Source: CAZGYE01 sp964530165 (GTDB lineage: Bacteria; Planctomycetota; Planctomycetia; Planctomycetales; Planctomycetaceae). From it: a stretch of 15,557 nt of DNA. This document shows, piece after piece, positions 1-6,622 of the stretch (the stretch's first letter is position 1; each line of letters begins with the position of its first letter). The translations under genes and the position numbers were made by a program. Under the pieces are notes generated by a model that was not told the origin of the DNA, did not search any database, and saw nothing but the letters and a program-made list of their open reading frames with translations. The DNA lies in contig CAZGYE010000115.1 of NCBI GenBank assembly GCA_964530165.1, forward strand, positions 1-15,557. Direction: 5' to 3'.

Positions 1-57
1 GGTCGCATTCGCTCCACCACAGCCACCCTTTAATCGAAACTGACCCACTGCCCAGAG
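1..57 (+). other. Tail of an ORF open at the window edge, possible IS end
   Basis: Reading frame 1 from base 1 is open for ten codons (GRIRSTTATL) and stops at TAA 31-33. The bases just after it, CGAAACTGACCCACTG at 35-50, resemble from memory the AAACTGACCCAC repeats found inside the right ends of IS21-family elements, which follow the istB gene. If so, this is the last part of an insertion sequence whose body lies outside the window. Ten residues are too few to identify the protein and no clear terminal dinucleotide is visible, so this is a weak suggestion only. Confidence 0.2.
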
Positions 58-135
58 ATTCAGATGTTTCTGCGCGGTCCCGATTGTTTGAACCGTGGGG
101 GGCAGTCCAACATCGCATGCCCGCTGATCCAATCA

Positions 136-151
136 GGGGACTCACGTCCCC
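136..151. repeat. Short hairpin in the leader of the carbamoyltransferase gene
   Basis: GGGGAC (136-141) and GTCCCC (146-151) form a perfect 6-bp stem with a 4-base loop. It could be a small REP-type palindrome, or a terminator for a gene outside the window, although no T-tract follows. Apart from this hairpin and the possible promoter at 248-276, I see nothing recognisable between 58 and 294. Confidence 0.3.
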
Positions 152-247
152 CGCTCGCCGGAGCAGCGCAACGTGACCCAAGAAGCTCGAAATCGGATAT
201 CGGCATTTCGCGGTGGCAAGTCTAGAATATGGCGTTGTCGATTCTGG

Positions 248-276
248 TTGACAGGATGTCCCCAAACGGGTAGTAA
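248..276 (+). promoter_or_regulatory. Possible sigma70-type promoter of the carbamoyltransferase gene
   Basis: A perfect TTGACA (248-253) is followed after exactly 17 bases by TAGTAA (271-276), a poor match to TATAAT. Transcription would begin near 283, leaving a leader of only about 12 bases before the ATG at 295. That would fit the absence of any Shine-Dalgarno sequence there. The -10 is weak, so this is tentative. Confidence 0.3.
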
Positions 277-294
277 CTCCCTGCACTGACAAGC

Positions 295-2136
295 ATGACG
301 GCGATTCTCGGCATTTCAGCGTTCTATCACGATTCGGCGGCGGCGCTGGTCGTCGACGGCGAGATCGTTGCGGCCGCTCAGGAGGAACGCTTTACCCGCC
401 AGAAGCACGACAATCGCTTTCCGCAGCATGCGATCGATTACTGTCTTGCCGAAGCCGGCCTCTGTCCCGAAGACCTCGATTACGTCGGCTTCTACGACAA
501 ACCACTGACGAAGTTCGAACGGCTGCTGGAAACCTATCTGGCCTTCGCGCCGGCTGGCTACCGCTCGTTTCGGCAGGCGATGCCGCTGTGGCTGAAACAG
601 AAGCTGCACCTGCCTCGCGAAATCAACAAAGGCCTGCACGAGCGATACCGCGGACGCACCGTCTTTACCGACCACCACGAATCTCACGCCGCCAGCGCTT
701 TCTTTCCCTCGCCGTTCGACGAGGCCGCCATCATCACTTTCGACGGCGTCGGCGAATGGTCGACCACCTGCATCGGCAGCGGCAGCGGCAACAAGGTCCG
801 TCTGACGCACGAGATTCGCTTCCCGCATTCGCTTGGCCTGCTCTACTCCGCCTTCACTTACTACACCGGTTTTCGGGTCAACAGTGGCGAGTACAAGGTC
901 ATGGGCCTGGCTCCCTACGGCCGTCCGATCTACAAGGACCTCATCCTCGACCATCTTCTCGACTTGAAAGAAGATGGATCCTTCCGCATGGACATGGCCT
1001 ATTTCAACTACTGCCAGGGCTTGACGATGACGTCGAAGAAGTTTGAGAAACTCTTCGGCGGTCCGCCGCGTCATCCGGAGTCACGGATCAGTCAGCGGGA
1101 AATGGATCTGGCTGCTTCGGTCCAGGCGGTGACCGAGGAGATCATGCTCCGCGCGGCCCACCACGTACATCGGCAGACCGGCATGGGGAATCTCGTGCTG
1201 GCCGGCGGCGTGGCGCTCAACTGTGTCGGCAACGGACGCATCCTGCGCGAAGGGCCGTTCGAGGACATCTGGATTCAGCCGGCGGCCGGTGACGCCGGCG
1301 GTGCACTCGGCACGGCGCTGTTCATCTGGTATCAACTTCTCGATAGGCCGCGTCATTCGCGGGACTGTGACCAGCAGAAAGGATCGCTGCTGGGGCCGGC
1401 GTTTTCCGACGATCAGATCGGTGCGACGCTCAAACAAATCGGGGCGACCTTCACGACCTGCGCCGACGACGAACGCCTGTGCGAGGAAGTCGCCTCGCTG
1501 ATTGCCCAAGAGAAGGTGATTGGCTGGTTCCAAGGCCGCATGGAGTTTGGTCCCCGCGCGCTGGGCGCCCGCAGCATCCTGGGAGACGCCCGCAGTGAAG
1601 CGATGCAGTCGATGATGAACCTCAAGATCAAGTTCCGCGAGTCGTTTCGCCCCTTCGCACCAATCGTGCTGCGGGAGCACGCCGACGACTACTTCCAGAT
1701 GCGACCGAGCAAAGACAGCCCCTACATGCTGCTGGTCGCGCCGGTCCGCGAGGAGATTCGGACCAAGCTCAGCCCGGAACAAGAGAATGCTTTCGGCATC
1801 GAGAAGCTGCACTTCCGCCGCTCGAGCATTCCGGCCGTCACCCACGTCGACTACTCGGCCCGTGTACAAACCGTCGACTGTGAGCGCAATCCGCTCTTAT
1901 ACAAGCTGATGGAATGCTTTTACGCGATGACCGGCTCTGGCGTGCTCATCAACACCAGTTTCAACGTCCGCAGCGAACCGATTGTCTGTACGCCACAAGA
2001 GGCGTACCGCTGCTTCATGATGACCGACATGGACGTGCTTGTTCTGGGACGGCACATACTGCTCAAAGAAGATCAAGAGCAACAGGTCGAACAAGACGCG
2101 CGGGCCAAGCACTTGGCCCAGTTCCAACTCGACTGA
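295..2136 (+). CDS. Carbamoyltransferase, NodU/CmcH/TobZ family
   Basis: This 613-residue protein has the usual length and two-domain layout of O-carbamoyltransferases, which use carbamoyl phosphate and ATP to carbamoylate a hydroxyl through a carbamoyl-adenylate. The N-terminal Kae1-like domain (about 1-345) begins with ILGISAFYHDSAA. It holds the metal-ligand motif HHESHAA (127-133), FDGVGEW (149-155), GGVALNC (304-310) and GDAGGALG (332-339). The C-terminal carbamoyl-phosphate domain (about 385-590) shows FGPRALGARSIL (418-429), the FRESFRPFAPIVL stretch (447-459) and NTSFN (553-557). All expected motifs are present, so it should be active. The ATG at 295 gives the standard family start, although no ribosome-binding site precedes it. 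Two small membrane-protein genes follow on the same strand, a combination I recall from other bacteria with SxtJ-like genes. The acceptor cannot be told from sequence: a surface glycan, lipid-linked sugar or secondary metabolite are all possible. Confidence 0.93.
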   Translation: MTAILGISAFYHDSAAALVVDGEIVAAAQEERFTRQKHDNRFPQHAIDYCLAEAGLCPEDLDYVGFYDKPLTKFERLLETYLAFAPAGYRSFRQAMPLWLKQKLHLPREINKGLHERYRGRTVFTDHHESHAASAFFPSPFDEAAIITFDGVGEWSTTCIGSGSGNKVRLTHEIRFPHSLGLLYSAFTYYTGFRVNSGEYKVMGLAPYGRPIYKDLILDHLLDLKEDGSFRMDMAYFNYCQGLTMTSKKFEKLFGGPPRHPESRISQREMDLAASVQAVTEEIMLRAAHHVHRQTGMGNLVLAGGVALNCVGNGRILREGPFEDIWIQPAAGDAGGALGTALFIWYQLLDRPRHSRDCDQQKGSLLGPAFSDDQIGATLKQIGATFTTCADDERLCEEVASLIAQEKVIGWFQGRMEFGPRALGARSILGDARSEAMQSMMNLKIKFRESFRPFAPIVLREHADDYFQMRPSKDSPYMLLVAPVREEIRTKLSPEQENAFGIEKLHFRRSSIPAVTHVDYSARVQTVDCERNPLLYKLMECFYAMTGSGVLINTSFNVRSEPIVCTPQEAYRCFMMTDMDVLVLGRHILLKEDQEQQVEQDARAKHLAQFQLD

Positions 2137-2142
2137 CCAAAG

Positions 2143-2180
2143 CCCACGGGTGGCAAAGCCCACGGGTGGCAACCCGTGGG
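2143..2180. repeat. Duplicated 9-bp-stem palindrome (REP-like)
   Basis: The gap between the carbamoyltransferase and the SxtJ-like gene holds two nearly adjacent copies of GCCCACGGGTGGC (2142-2154 and 2158-2170). The second copy is completed to a perfect hairpin, CCCACGGGT (2159-2167), loop GGCA, ACCCGTGGG (2172-2180). No T-tract follows, so a strong intrinsic terminator is unlikely. The shape resembles dispersed REP-type palindromes of planctomycete genomes (recollection, not checked). It may alternatively act as an mRNA-stabilising or attenuating stem inside the operon. Confidence 0.6.
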
Positions 2181-2199
2181 ATTCTAAAACGGAGCCGTG

Positions 2200-2610
2200 A
2201 TGAAACTCGTTGAAATGAACTGGAACCCGACCGATCGCCAGCTCAAGCAGTTCGGACTCATCGCGCTGGTCGCCCTGCCCGCTCTGGGTTGGCTTTGGAG
2301 CGGCGGCAACCTGACGGCCGTCTGCCTGTTGGGGGCCGTCGGCGGTCTTCTGGCCGGTCTCGGCCTGCTGGTTCCGGGCAGTTTGAAGCCGATTTTCATC
2401 TCGCTGAGCGTGCTGTTCATTCCGATCGGCATTGTCATCGGTGAATTGGCCCTGCTTGTGATATACTATGGTTTGTTCCTGCCGATGGCGATTCTGTTCC
2501 GCCTGATCAACCGCGACAGGCTCGAGCGCAAACTGGATCGGCAGGCCGAAACCTATTGGAAGCCCAAGCAACAACCCTCCGGCCCGGCCAGTTACTTGCG
2601 ACAGTGGTAA
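2200..2610 (+). CDS. SxtJ-like small membrane protein
   Basis: This 136-residue hydrophobic protein has about three to four membrane segments (roughly 18-34, 38-58 and 63-100). It has the layout I know for the SxtJ family: NWNPTDRQLKQFG at the N-terminus, a PIG segment and IYYGLFLPMAILFRL before a charged loop (NRDRLERK), then TYW and a terminal YLRQW. SxtJ was named in the saxitoxin cluster, where it sits beside a carbamoyltransferase. Its biochemical role is unknown, and partnership with the carbamoyltransferase is an inference from constant neighbourhood. The start at ATG 2200 is preferred because GGAG (2191-2194) lies 5 bases ahead of it. The in-frame GTG at 2197 is too close to that site. 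Confidence 0.8.
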   Translation: MKLVEMNWNPTDRQLKQFGLIALVALPALGWLWSGGNLTAVCLLGAVGGLLAGLGLLVPGSLKPIFISLSVLFIPIGIVIGELALLVIYYGLFLPMAILFRLINRDRLERKLDRQAETYWKPKQQPSGPASYLRQW

Positions 2611-2652
2611 TGTTCCAGCCCGCTGGATGCGCGTGTTGAATGGAGAAAGAGC

Positions 2653-2835
2653 GTGTCAGACTTTGAAGACCTGGATAACGAAAAGCCGCTCCCCCTGTGG
2701 CGGGAATTCTTCCTGTTCATTTTGGAAAACAAGGCGTGGTGGTTGATCCCGATCATCCTCGTGCTGGGTTTGGTGAGCTTGCTTGTGCTGCTCACGAGCA
2801 CGGGAGCGGCGCCGTTCATCTACCCGATCTTTTAG
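2653..2835 (+). CDS. DUF5989-type small membrane protein
   Basis: This 60-residue protein has one transmembrane helix (about 29-48) preceded by a cytoplasmic-looking stretch (WREFFLFILENKAWWLIP) and ended by the characteristic APFIYPIF. That is the pattern I recognise for DUF5989, a family often found right after SxtJ. It uses GTG as start, with GGAGAAAGAG (2642-2651) just upstream as ribosome-binding site. It lies 42 bases after the SxtJ-like gene and is very probably co-transcribed with it and the carbamoyltransferase. The function is unknown. A single-pass peptide of this size could be a small subunit or anchor of a membrane complex (inference). Confidence 0.8.
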   Translation: MSDFEDLDNEKPLPLWREFFLFILENKAWWLIPIILVLGLVSLLVLLTSTGAAPFIYPIF

Positions 2836-2976
2836 TTGTGAATCTTGCCGCGAGACGCTTGCATCCGGGCGATACAAGAATTTGGAACAGATCTATCAAA
2901 GAAATGAAGAAAAAACGTATAAGAGAACCGATGAGAGTAGCAGGAGCCGCGGGAAGTCCTCCGTGCAAAGTCGGCT

Positions 2977-3008
2977 GCCGTCCGGTCCGGGCGGCGGGGA
3001 TGTTTTTT
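2977..3008 (+). terminator. Possible intrinsic terminator after the DUF5989 gene
   Basis: GCCGTCC (2977-2983), a 5-base loop and GGGCGGC (2989-2995) can pair over 7 bp with one G-U pair. A run of six T follows at 3003-3008. The T-run begins 7 bases after the stem, which is further than ideal. If real, it would end the carbamoyltransferase unit and separate it from the kinase gene starting at 3041. The remaining bases of the 2836-3040 gap show no convincing gene. Confidence 0.35.
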
Positions 3009-3040
3009 GCCTGTGGCTGCTGACCGACAAGTCGTCAATC

Positions 3041-3799
3041 ATGCACGTCCCGCATTCGAAAACCAAGACCCCGCCAACCACACTCTTGCAGGCCAGTTCG
3101 ACCGACCGCGCAACGGGCCGCACTGCCGAGGAGGTCCAACCGGACGTCGGAACATGGGATGTTCTGTCGCGAGTGGATTCGACGGAACTGAAGCGGCAGC
3201 TTTGGCATGTGTCGCCCGGACTGTTGGCGTTCTTGTTGTGGCTTATTCCGCACCAGGACCCGATCTCGTGGACGTTGTGGTGGATCATTGTCGTGGTGAT
3301 TGTCGGGATTGCGGCAAGGATTTTTTACCAGTTTCGCCAGATTGCCCGAACGGGCGAGGAAGCCCGAGTCGGCTGTGTGTTCGGATATGCCGGAGCCGTG
3401 CTCTTCACACTGTTGCTCTTTCCGGCACACATTGAGCTGGGTCTGACGGTGCTCGCCGTGCTGGCATTCGGCGACGGGTCGGCCACACTGGGCGGACTGA
3501 TGCTGCGGGGACCGGCGTTGCCGTGGAATCGGGAAAAGACATGGGCCGGCTCATTCTGCTTTCTTCTGGTCGGCGCGCCGTTGGCGTCGCTGGTCTACTG
3601 GGGCGAGACGGCCTTCAATCCGGAGTCACTTGGTCCCGGTGTGTCTTTTCCGACAGCGCTGATTTGCGGCTCGCTGGCGACATTCGCGGCGGCGATTGCG
3701 GAATCGATCTCGTCACGGATCGACGACAACATTCGAGTCGGTCTTGCCGCGGCGGCGACGGTGGTGATCACGCACGGCTGGGTCGTCGGATGGTCGTGA
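3041..3799 (+). CDS. Dolichol/phytol-kinase-like CTP-dependent membrane kinase
   Basis: This 252-residue polytopic membrane protein belongs to the dolichol kinase/phytol kinase/CDP-diglyceride synthase-like group. Visible family marks are ELKRQLWHVSPG (49-60) with its conserved His, FGDGSATLGG (143-152), the KTWAGS motif (166-171) and ESISSRIDDN (221-230), set among five to seven hydrophobic segments. Family members phosphorylate a prenol or diacylglycerol, usually with CTP. The true lipid substrate here is not readable. The frame is open further upstream into the DUF5989 gene, but the first ATG that leaves the neighbour intact is 3041. No clear ribosome-binding site precedes it, so the start is uncertain, and the first 45 residues look non-conserved. 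Position behind the carbamoyltransferase set suggests a link to lipid-linked glycan work (inference). Its 3' end is overlapped by the opposite-strand gene. Confidence 0.78.
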   Translation: MHVPHSKTKTPPTTLLQASSTDRATGRTAEEVQPDVGTWDVLSRVDSTELKRQLWHVSPGLLAFLLWLIPHQDPISWTLWWIIVVVIVGIAARIFYQFRQIARTGEEARVGCVFGYAGAVLFTLLLFPAHIELGLTVLAVLAFGDGSATLGGLMLRGPALPWNREKTWAGSFCFLLVGAPLASLVYWGETAFNPESLGPGVSFPTALICGSLATFAAAIAESISSRIDDNIRVGLAAAATVVITHGWVVGWS

Positions 3800-4815
3800 G
3801 CTGAGCTGTCATCGACGATCCAGATATTGCGGAAACGAACTGGATTGTGGTGGTCTTGCAGCATGATCGGCAGCAGGTTGGCTCCTTCCGGCCGCCCGGC
3901 GCCGGTCTTGCGTTCCAGCTCGAAATCGTTGTGGACCAGCAGGCCGTTGTGCCAGACGGTCAGCCGTGCGTTGCGAATTTTCTTGCCGTCGGTGTCGAAC
4001 TGCGGCGACGTGAACTTGACGTCGATCGTTTGCCAGCTCAGCGGCGGGAAGCACATGTTGATGTCCGGCTCGCGGTACTTGTACAGACCGCCGCATTCGT
4101 TGCGTTCGCCTTTCAGACCGAAGGAGTCGAGAATCTGCACCTCGTAGCGGCTCTGCAGATAGACGCCGCTGTTCGATCGCCCTTGACCCCGCGCAAAGGG
4201 CATGTACGGCAACCGAAACTCGAGATGCAACGTGTAGTCCCGATAGATCCTTTTCAACTGCGTGCCGACCATCAGCAAACCGTCGTCGGTCATCCGGCCG
4301 TTCTCGAAATGATCGGTGTTCGTGCCGTCGAACAACACGGTCGCCCCCGGCGGCGGTGACGCGTTCAACGTGGAACTGACGCGGTGGGTTTTCAACAGCC
4401 GGCCGACGGGTGGATCGTTGGGGTACTTCGCGTAGCCGACCTCGGCATAACGCCTTCGCACATTGACGTACAACGGTCCACCCATCATCTGCAACTCATC
4501 ATCCGTTCGATCTCCCACGAGCGGAATCCTGGAAATGCGGTCCCAGCCTGCTCCCGGCAACCCTTCCGCGTAGACAACCCCGATGAACTTGCCGTCTCCC
4601 TGTGCAACGACCTGCAAACCCATGTTCCGCCGATACCACGGGCCGGTCCCTGTCAACACGGTTCCCGCGTACTCGCCCTGGAAAGCGAAGTCCTCGTCGA
4701 CTTCATTGATGTCGGTGATCGCCAGTTTCGCGTTGGGCGGATCGGCAGCCGACGTCGTGGACACCGCCCCCAACAACCCGAGCATGATCGACCACGTCGT
4801 TGACTGCCGCCACAT
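3595..4815 (-). CDS. Secreted DUF1080 (3-keto-disaccharide hydrolase-like) protein
   Basis: This 406-residue protein has a Sec signal peptide (about 1-24, ending TTSAA) and a planctomycete-type N-terminal domain (about 25-150) of unknown role. A DUF1080 domain occupies about 157-333. It opens with LFDGTNTDHF (161-170) and carries RSNSGVYLQSRYEVQILDS (213-231), a W-TIDVKF strand and the closing RFRNIWIV strand. DUF1080 proteins have a concanavalin-like jelly-roll fold and several act on 3-keto-glycosides, so a role in periplasmic polysaccharide breakdown is likely. GGGAG followed by GCGGGAA precedes the ATG at a normal distance. Oddly, the domain ends near base 3817, yet no stop occurs until 3595. 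The last 67 or so residues are therefore encoded antisense to the kinase gene and look like non-family sequence. Confidence 0.85.
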   Translation of the reverse strand: MWRQSTTWSIMLGLLGAVSTTSAADPPNAKLAITDINEVDEDFAFQGEYAGTVLTGTGPWYRRNMGLQVVAQGDGKFIGVVYAEGLPGAGWDRISRIPLVGDRTDDELQMMGGPLYVNVRRRYAEVGYAKYPNDPPVGRLLKTHRVSSTLNASPPPGATVLFDGTNTDHFENGRMTDDGLLMVGTQLKRIYRDYTLHLEFRLPYMPFARGQGRSNSGVYLQSRYEVQILDSFGLKGERNECGGLYKYREPDINMCFPPLSWQTIDVKFTSPQFDTDGKKIRNARLTVWHNGLLVHNDFELERKTGAGRPEGANLLPIMLQDHHNPVRFRNIWIVDDSSAHDHPTTQPCVITTVAAAARPTRMLSSIRDEIDSAIAAANVASEPQISAVGKDTPGPSDSGLKAVSPQ

Positions 4816-4860
4816 GTTCCCGCTCCCGTATCAGGTCGAAAAACTTGGTACCCCGAATTA

Positions 4861-4956
4861 CCCAAACCGACGACTCGTCGTCGCTGGATGTGCCGTGAAA
4901 CGAGCAATCCCGACAACAATCCCGACAACAATCCGACAACAAGTTGTCGGTTTGGG
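4861..4956. repeat. Tandem 12-base repeats inside an inverted repeat
   Basis: AATCCCGACAAC occurs twice in tandem (4906-4917, 4918-4929), followed by an 11-base version lacking one C (4930-4940). Directly after, GTTGTCGG (4943-4950) pairs with the last CCGACAAC (4933-4940). In addition CCCAAACCGAC (4861-4871) is the exact reverse complement of GTCGGTTTGGG (4946-4956), and GACGA/TCGTC (4869-4879) forms a small hairpin. The block sits 46-141 bases upstream of the minus-strand DUF1080 gene, so it is placed to be an operator or a folded leader. No cognate regulator gene is in the window. The rest of the 4816-5140 gap shows only the hairpin at 5072-5092. Confidence 0.7.
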
Positions 4957-5071
4957 GATCACGAGGACGGCCCATGTATGATCCGCGTGAAAGTCTTGTC
5001 GAGCTGCCCAGACTATCCAGTCTTACTAACCGGGCGGCCTGCCGCAAGCCCACACCTGAAATCAACAGCAG

Positions 5072-5092
5072 GAGAGTGTGACACACACTCTC
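5072..5092 (-). terminator. Hairpin downstream of the C45 gene
   Basis: GAGAGTGTG (5072-5080), a 3-base loop and CACACTCTC (5084-5092) make a perfect 9-bp stem. It lies 49 bases past the stop of the minus-strand C45 hydrolase gene, where a terminator is expected. No good T-tract follows on the minus strand, so it may instead protect the 3' end of the transcript. The stem itself is certain, the role is not. Confidence 0.45.
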
Positions 5093-5140
5093 GATGACAA
5101 TCCGAAACAAATGTCGAATGCCATCGGGTCAAGATACCGA

Positions 5141-6406
5141 TCAGCTCTTCTCGGTCAGCCGATAGCGCACCCAGGGACTGGCACACGGGAGTCCCTGGCT
5201 CAGCCAGAGTTCACGCCGGCGGGAGACGCAAATCATGCCCATCGTCGTCAGCCAATTCGCGTCGTTGTCGCCGGGATATTGACAGATGGCCCCCGGGTTG
5301 TGGACGTCGGAAATCAACTCCTTGAGGAAAGCGAAGCTGAATTGTGCGGGAGCTTCTTTCCGCAAACGTCGCTGCAGATAGAACCAGCGATTCACCGAGT
5401 TCTGAAGCGCAGGGCGGGTCAGATAATCCGGCGAGGCTTGCATGCCTTTCTGAAACATCTTGGAGTCGACGTAATGGTTTGTGGAAAAGGAAACGCCTCC
5501 GACGCCGAGGCGCACGGCGTGACGATCCGCACAGTTCTCCACGGTTGCGCTTCGCCCTTGGGCGTCGACGAAAACCAGATTGATTCCCTTCCCAGCCAAA
5601 GGAATGGCGCGCAAAAGCTCGACTGCCTCCGGCACAGTCGCGCAGTGAATCAAGCTGTAGCGCATGATCAAGTGCTGCGGCATGCCGATGCCGGTTTGAC
5701 CGGAAAAGGCCGGTCGGCCCGAATTGGCGCCGACGCACAGGCCGCGAGAATTGACCCCGCTCTCGGTGAACAGGCTTGGTCCGCGGTTCCAGCAGAGCAC
5801 GTCGTAACCCTCGCGCGGACGAACGACGAGCCCCGTTACTTTGGCCGCCCGAGCCGCACAGATCGGCTTGCAGTCCGCCAAGTCCAAAGTTGCTGACCCA
5901 GACCCATCAAGGGTTTTGCCGAGCAGCGGTCCCGCGTCGCTCGAACCGAGGCCGATCGACGTACACCCAGCCTCTCGAGAGCTGGACAAAATGGGCGACA
6001 ACGCGTTGAAGGTATGTCGCGTCAGCACGTCTTCGAAATTCGTTCCCAGCCCTGCGGCAATGCCTTCTATCTCTTCGACGAGCGTCGGGTGATGCGCGGT
6101 CAGGAACTTGAGCATCTTGTCGCGCAAACGGAACCAGGTTCTCGCCTTTCCAGGATCCTTCGGAGCCCCATATTTTGCGTAGGGGTCAACGACTGAGCGG
6201 TAGGCCTTGCCCAATTGCCTCCCCCTTTCTCTGGGGGACCCGCCGACTTCGAGTTGCGGCCTGTGAGGCACGTCTGCGGGTTCCGTGGCAGGCGGCGTTC
6301 CGGCGCTGCCTTCCCCAAACACGAGGCGCGGAAAAACGCTCGAACCGTATCCCGCTCCCAAAACGCCCAGAAAGCCGCGTCGATTCACGAGTCGCTTCTC
6401 TGGCAT
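5141..6406 (-). CDS. Tat-exported C45-family peptidase/acyltransferase-like hydrolase
   Basis: This 421-residue protein resembles the C45 family of self-processing N-terminal-nucleophile amidohydrolases (isopenicillin N acyltransferase and relatives). These cleave themselves before a Cys that then serves as nucleophile. The expected Cys148 lies in REAGCTSIGLG. Other family marks are the VEEIEGIAAGLG helix (110-121), GVNSRGLCVGAN (217-228), the STNHYV strand (308-313) and a tail with GLPC. A twin-arginine leader (NRRGFLGVLGAG, 8-19) predicts folded export across the membrane. The start was moved to ATG 6406 because GGGAGGA lies 5 bases ahead of it and the Tat motif then falls at the N-terminus. 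The open frame continues 19 codons upstream without support. The substrate is unknown: acyl-amides, peptides or lactone-like signals are possible. Confidence 0.85.
   Translation of the reverse strand: MPEKRLVNRRGFLGVLGAGYGSSVFPRLVFGEGSAGTPPATEPADVPHRPQLEVGGSPRERGRQLGKAYRSVVDPYAKYGAPKDPGKARTWFRLRDKMLKFLTAHHPTLVEEIEGIAAGLGTNFEDVLTRHTFNALSPILSSSREAGCTSIGLGSSDAGPLLGKTLDGSGSATLDLADCKPICAARAAKVTGLVVRPREGYDVLCWNRGPSLFTESGVNSRGLCVGANSGRPAFSGQTGIGMPQHLIMRYSLIHCATVPEAVELLRAIPLAGKGINLVFVDAQGRSATVENCADRHAVRLGVGGVSFSTNHYVDSKMFQKGMQASPDYLTRPALQNSVNRWFYLQRRLRKEAPAQFSFAFLKELISDVHNPGAICQYPGDNDANWLTTMGMICVSRRRELWLSQGLPCASPWVRYRLTEKS
5171..5198. repeat. Perfect 9-bp inverted repeat inside the C45 gene
   Basis: CCAGGGACT (5171-5179) and AGTCCCTGG (5190-5198) pair perfectly around a 10-base loop. 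They lie in the coding region near the 3' end of the C45 gene, where they encode the GLPC-containing tail. The pattern is like intergenic REP-type palindromes of planctomycetes (recollection). Since the encoded tail looks like the family consensus, chance or mRNA structure is as likely as a repeat insertion. Confidence 0.5.
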
Positions 6407-6622
6407 GATGTCCTCCCGTAACATAAGCCAACTGCCATTGTGCGGATAAGCTTCGAGGACCACATGCTAACCGAAATCACCGGGCGAGTCGACTTCGCCT
6501 TTCCAACACCATCAACTTGAAGTTGGGCAGCAGGGCTGGCGATTGGGACTATTCTTGATACACTGAATGGCATCCGATTCGACCGGGAATCATGACAACC
6601 ACTGTCGAAAGGAGCTGAGAGC

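Noticed and set aside
316..1869. Long open frames on the minus strand opposite the carbamoyltransferase
   Set aside because: They are shadows caused by high GC and codon bias. The opposite frame has complete family motifs.
2904..3023. 39-codon reading frame (MKKKRIREPMRV...) in the gap before the kinase gene
   Set aside because: It has no ribosome-binding site, overlaps the GC-rich stem and T-run, and the peptide resembles no family I know.
2783..3040. Upstream extension of the kinase frame into the DUF5989 gene
   Set aside because: The extension is low-complexity (Arg/Ser-rich), lies in a different frame over a convincing small gene, and adds nothing like the kinase family.
4888..4956. CRISPR-like array from the 12-base repeats
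   Set aside because: Repeats are directly adjacent with no spacers, too short, and no cas gene is present.
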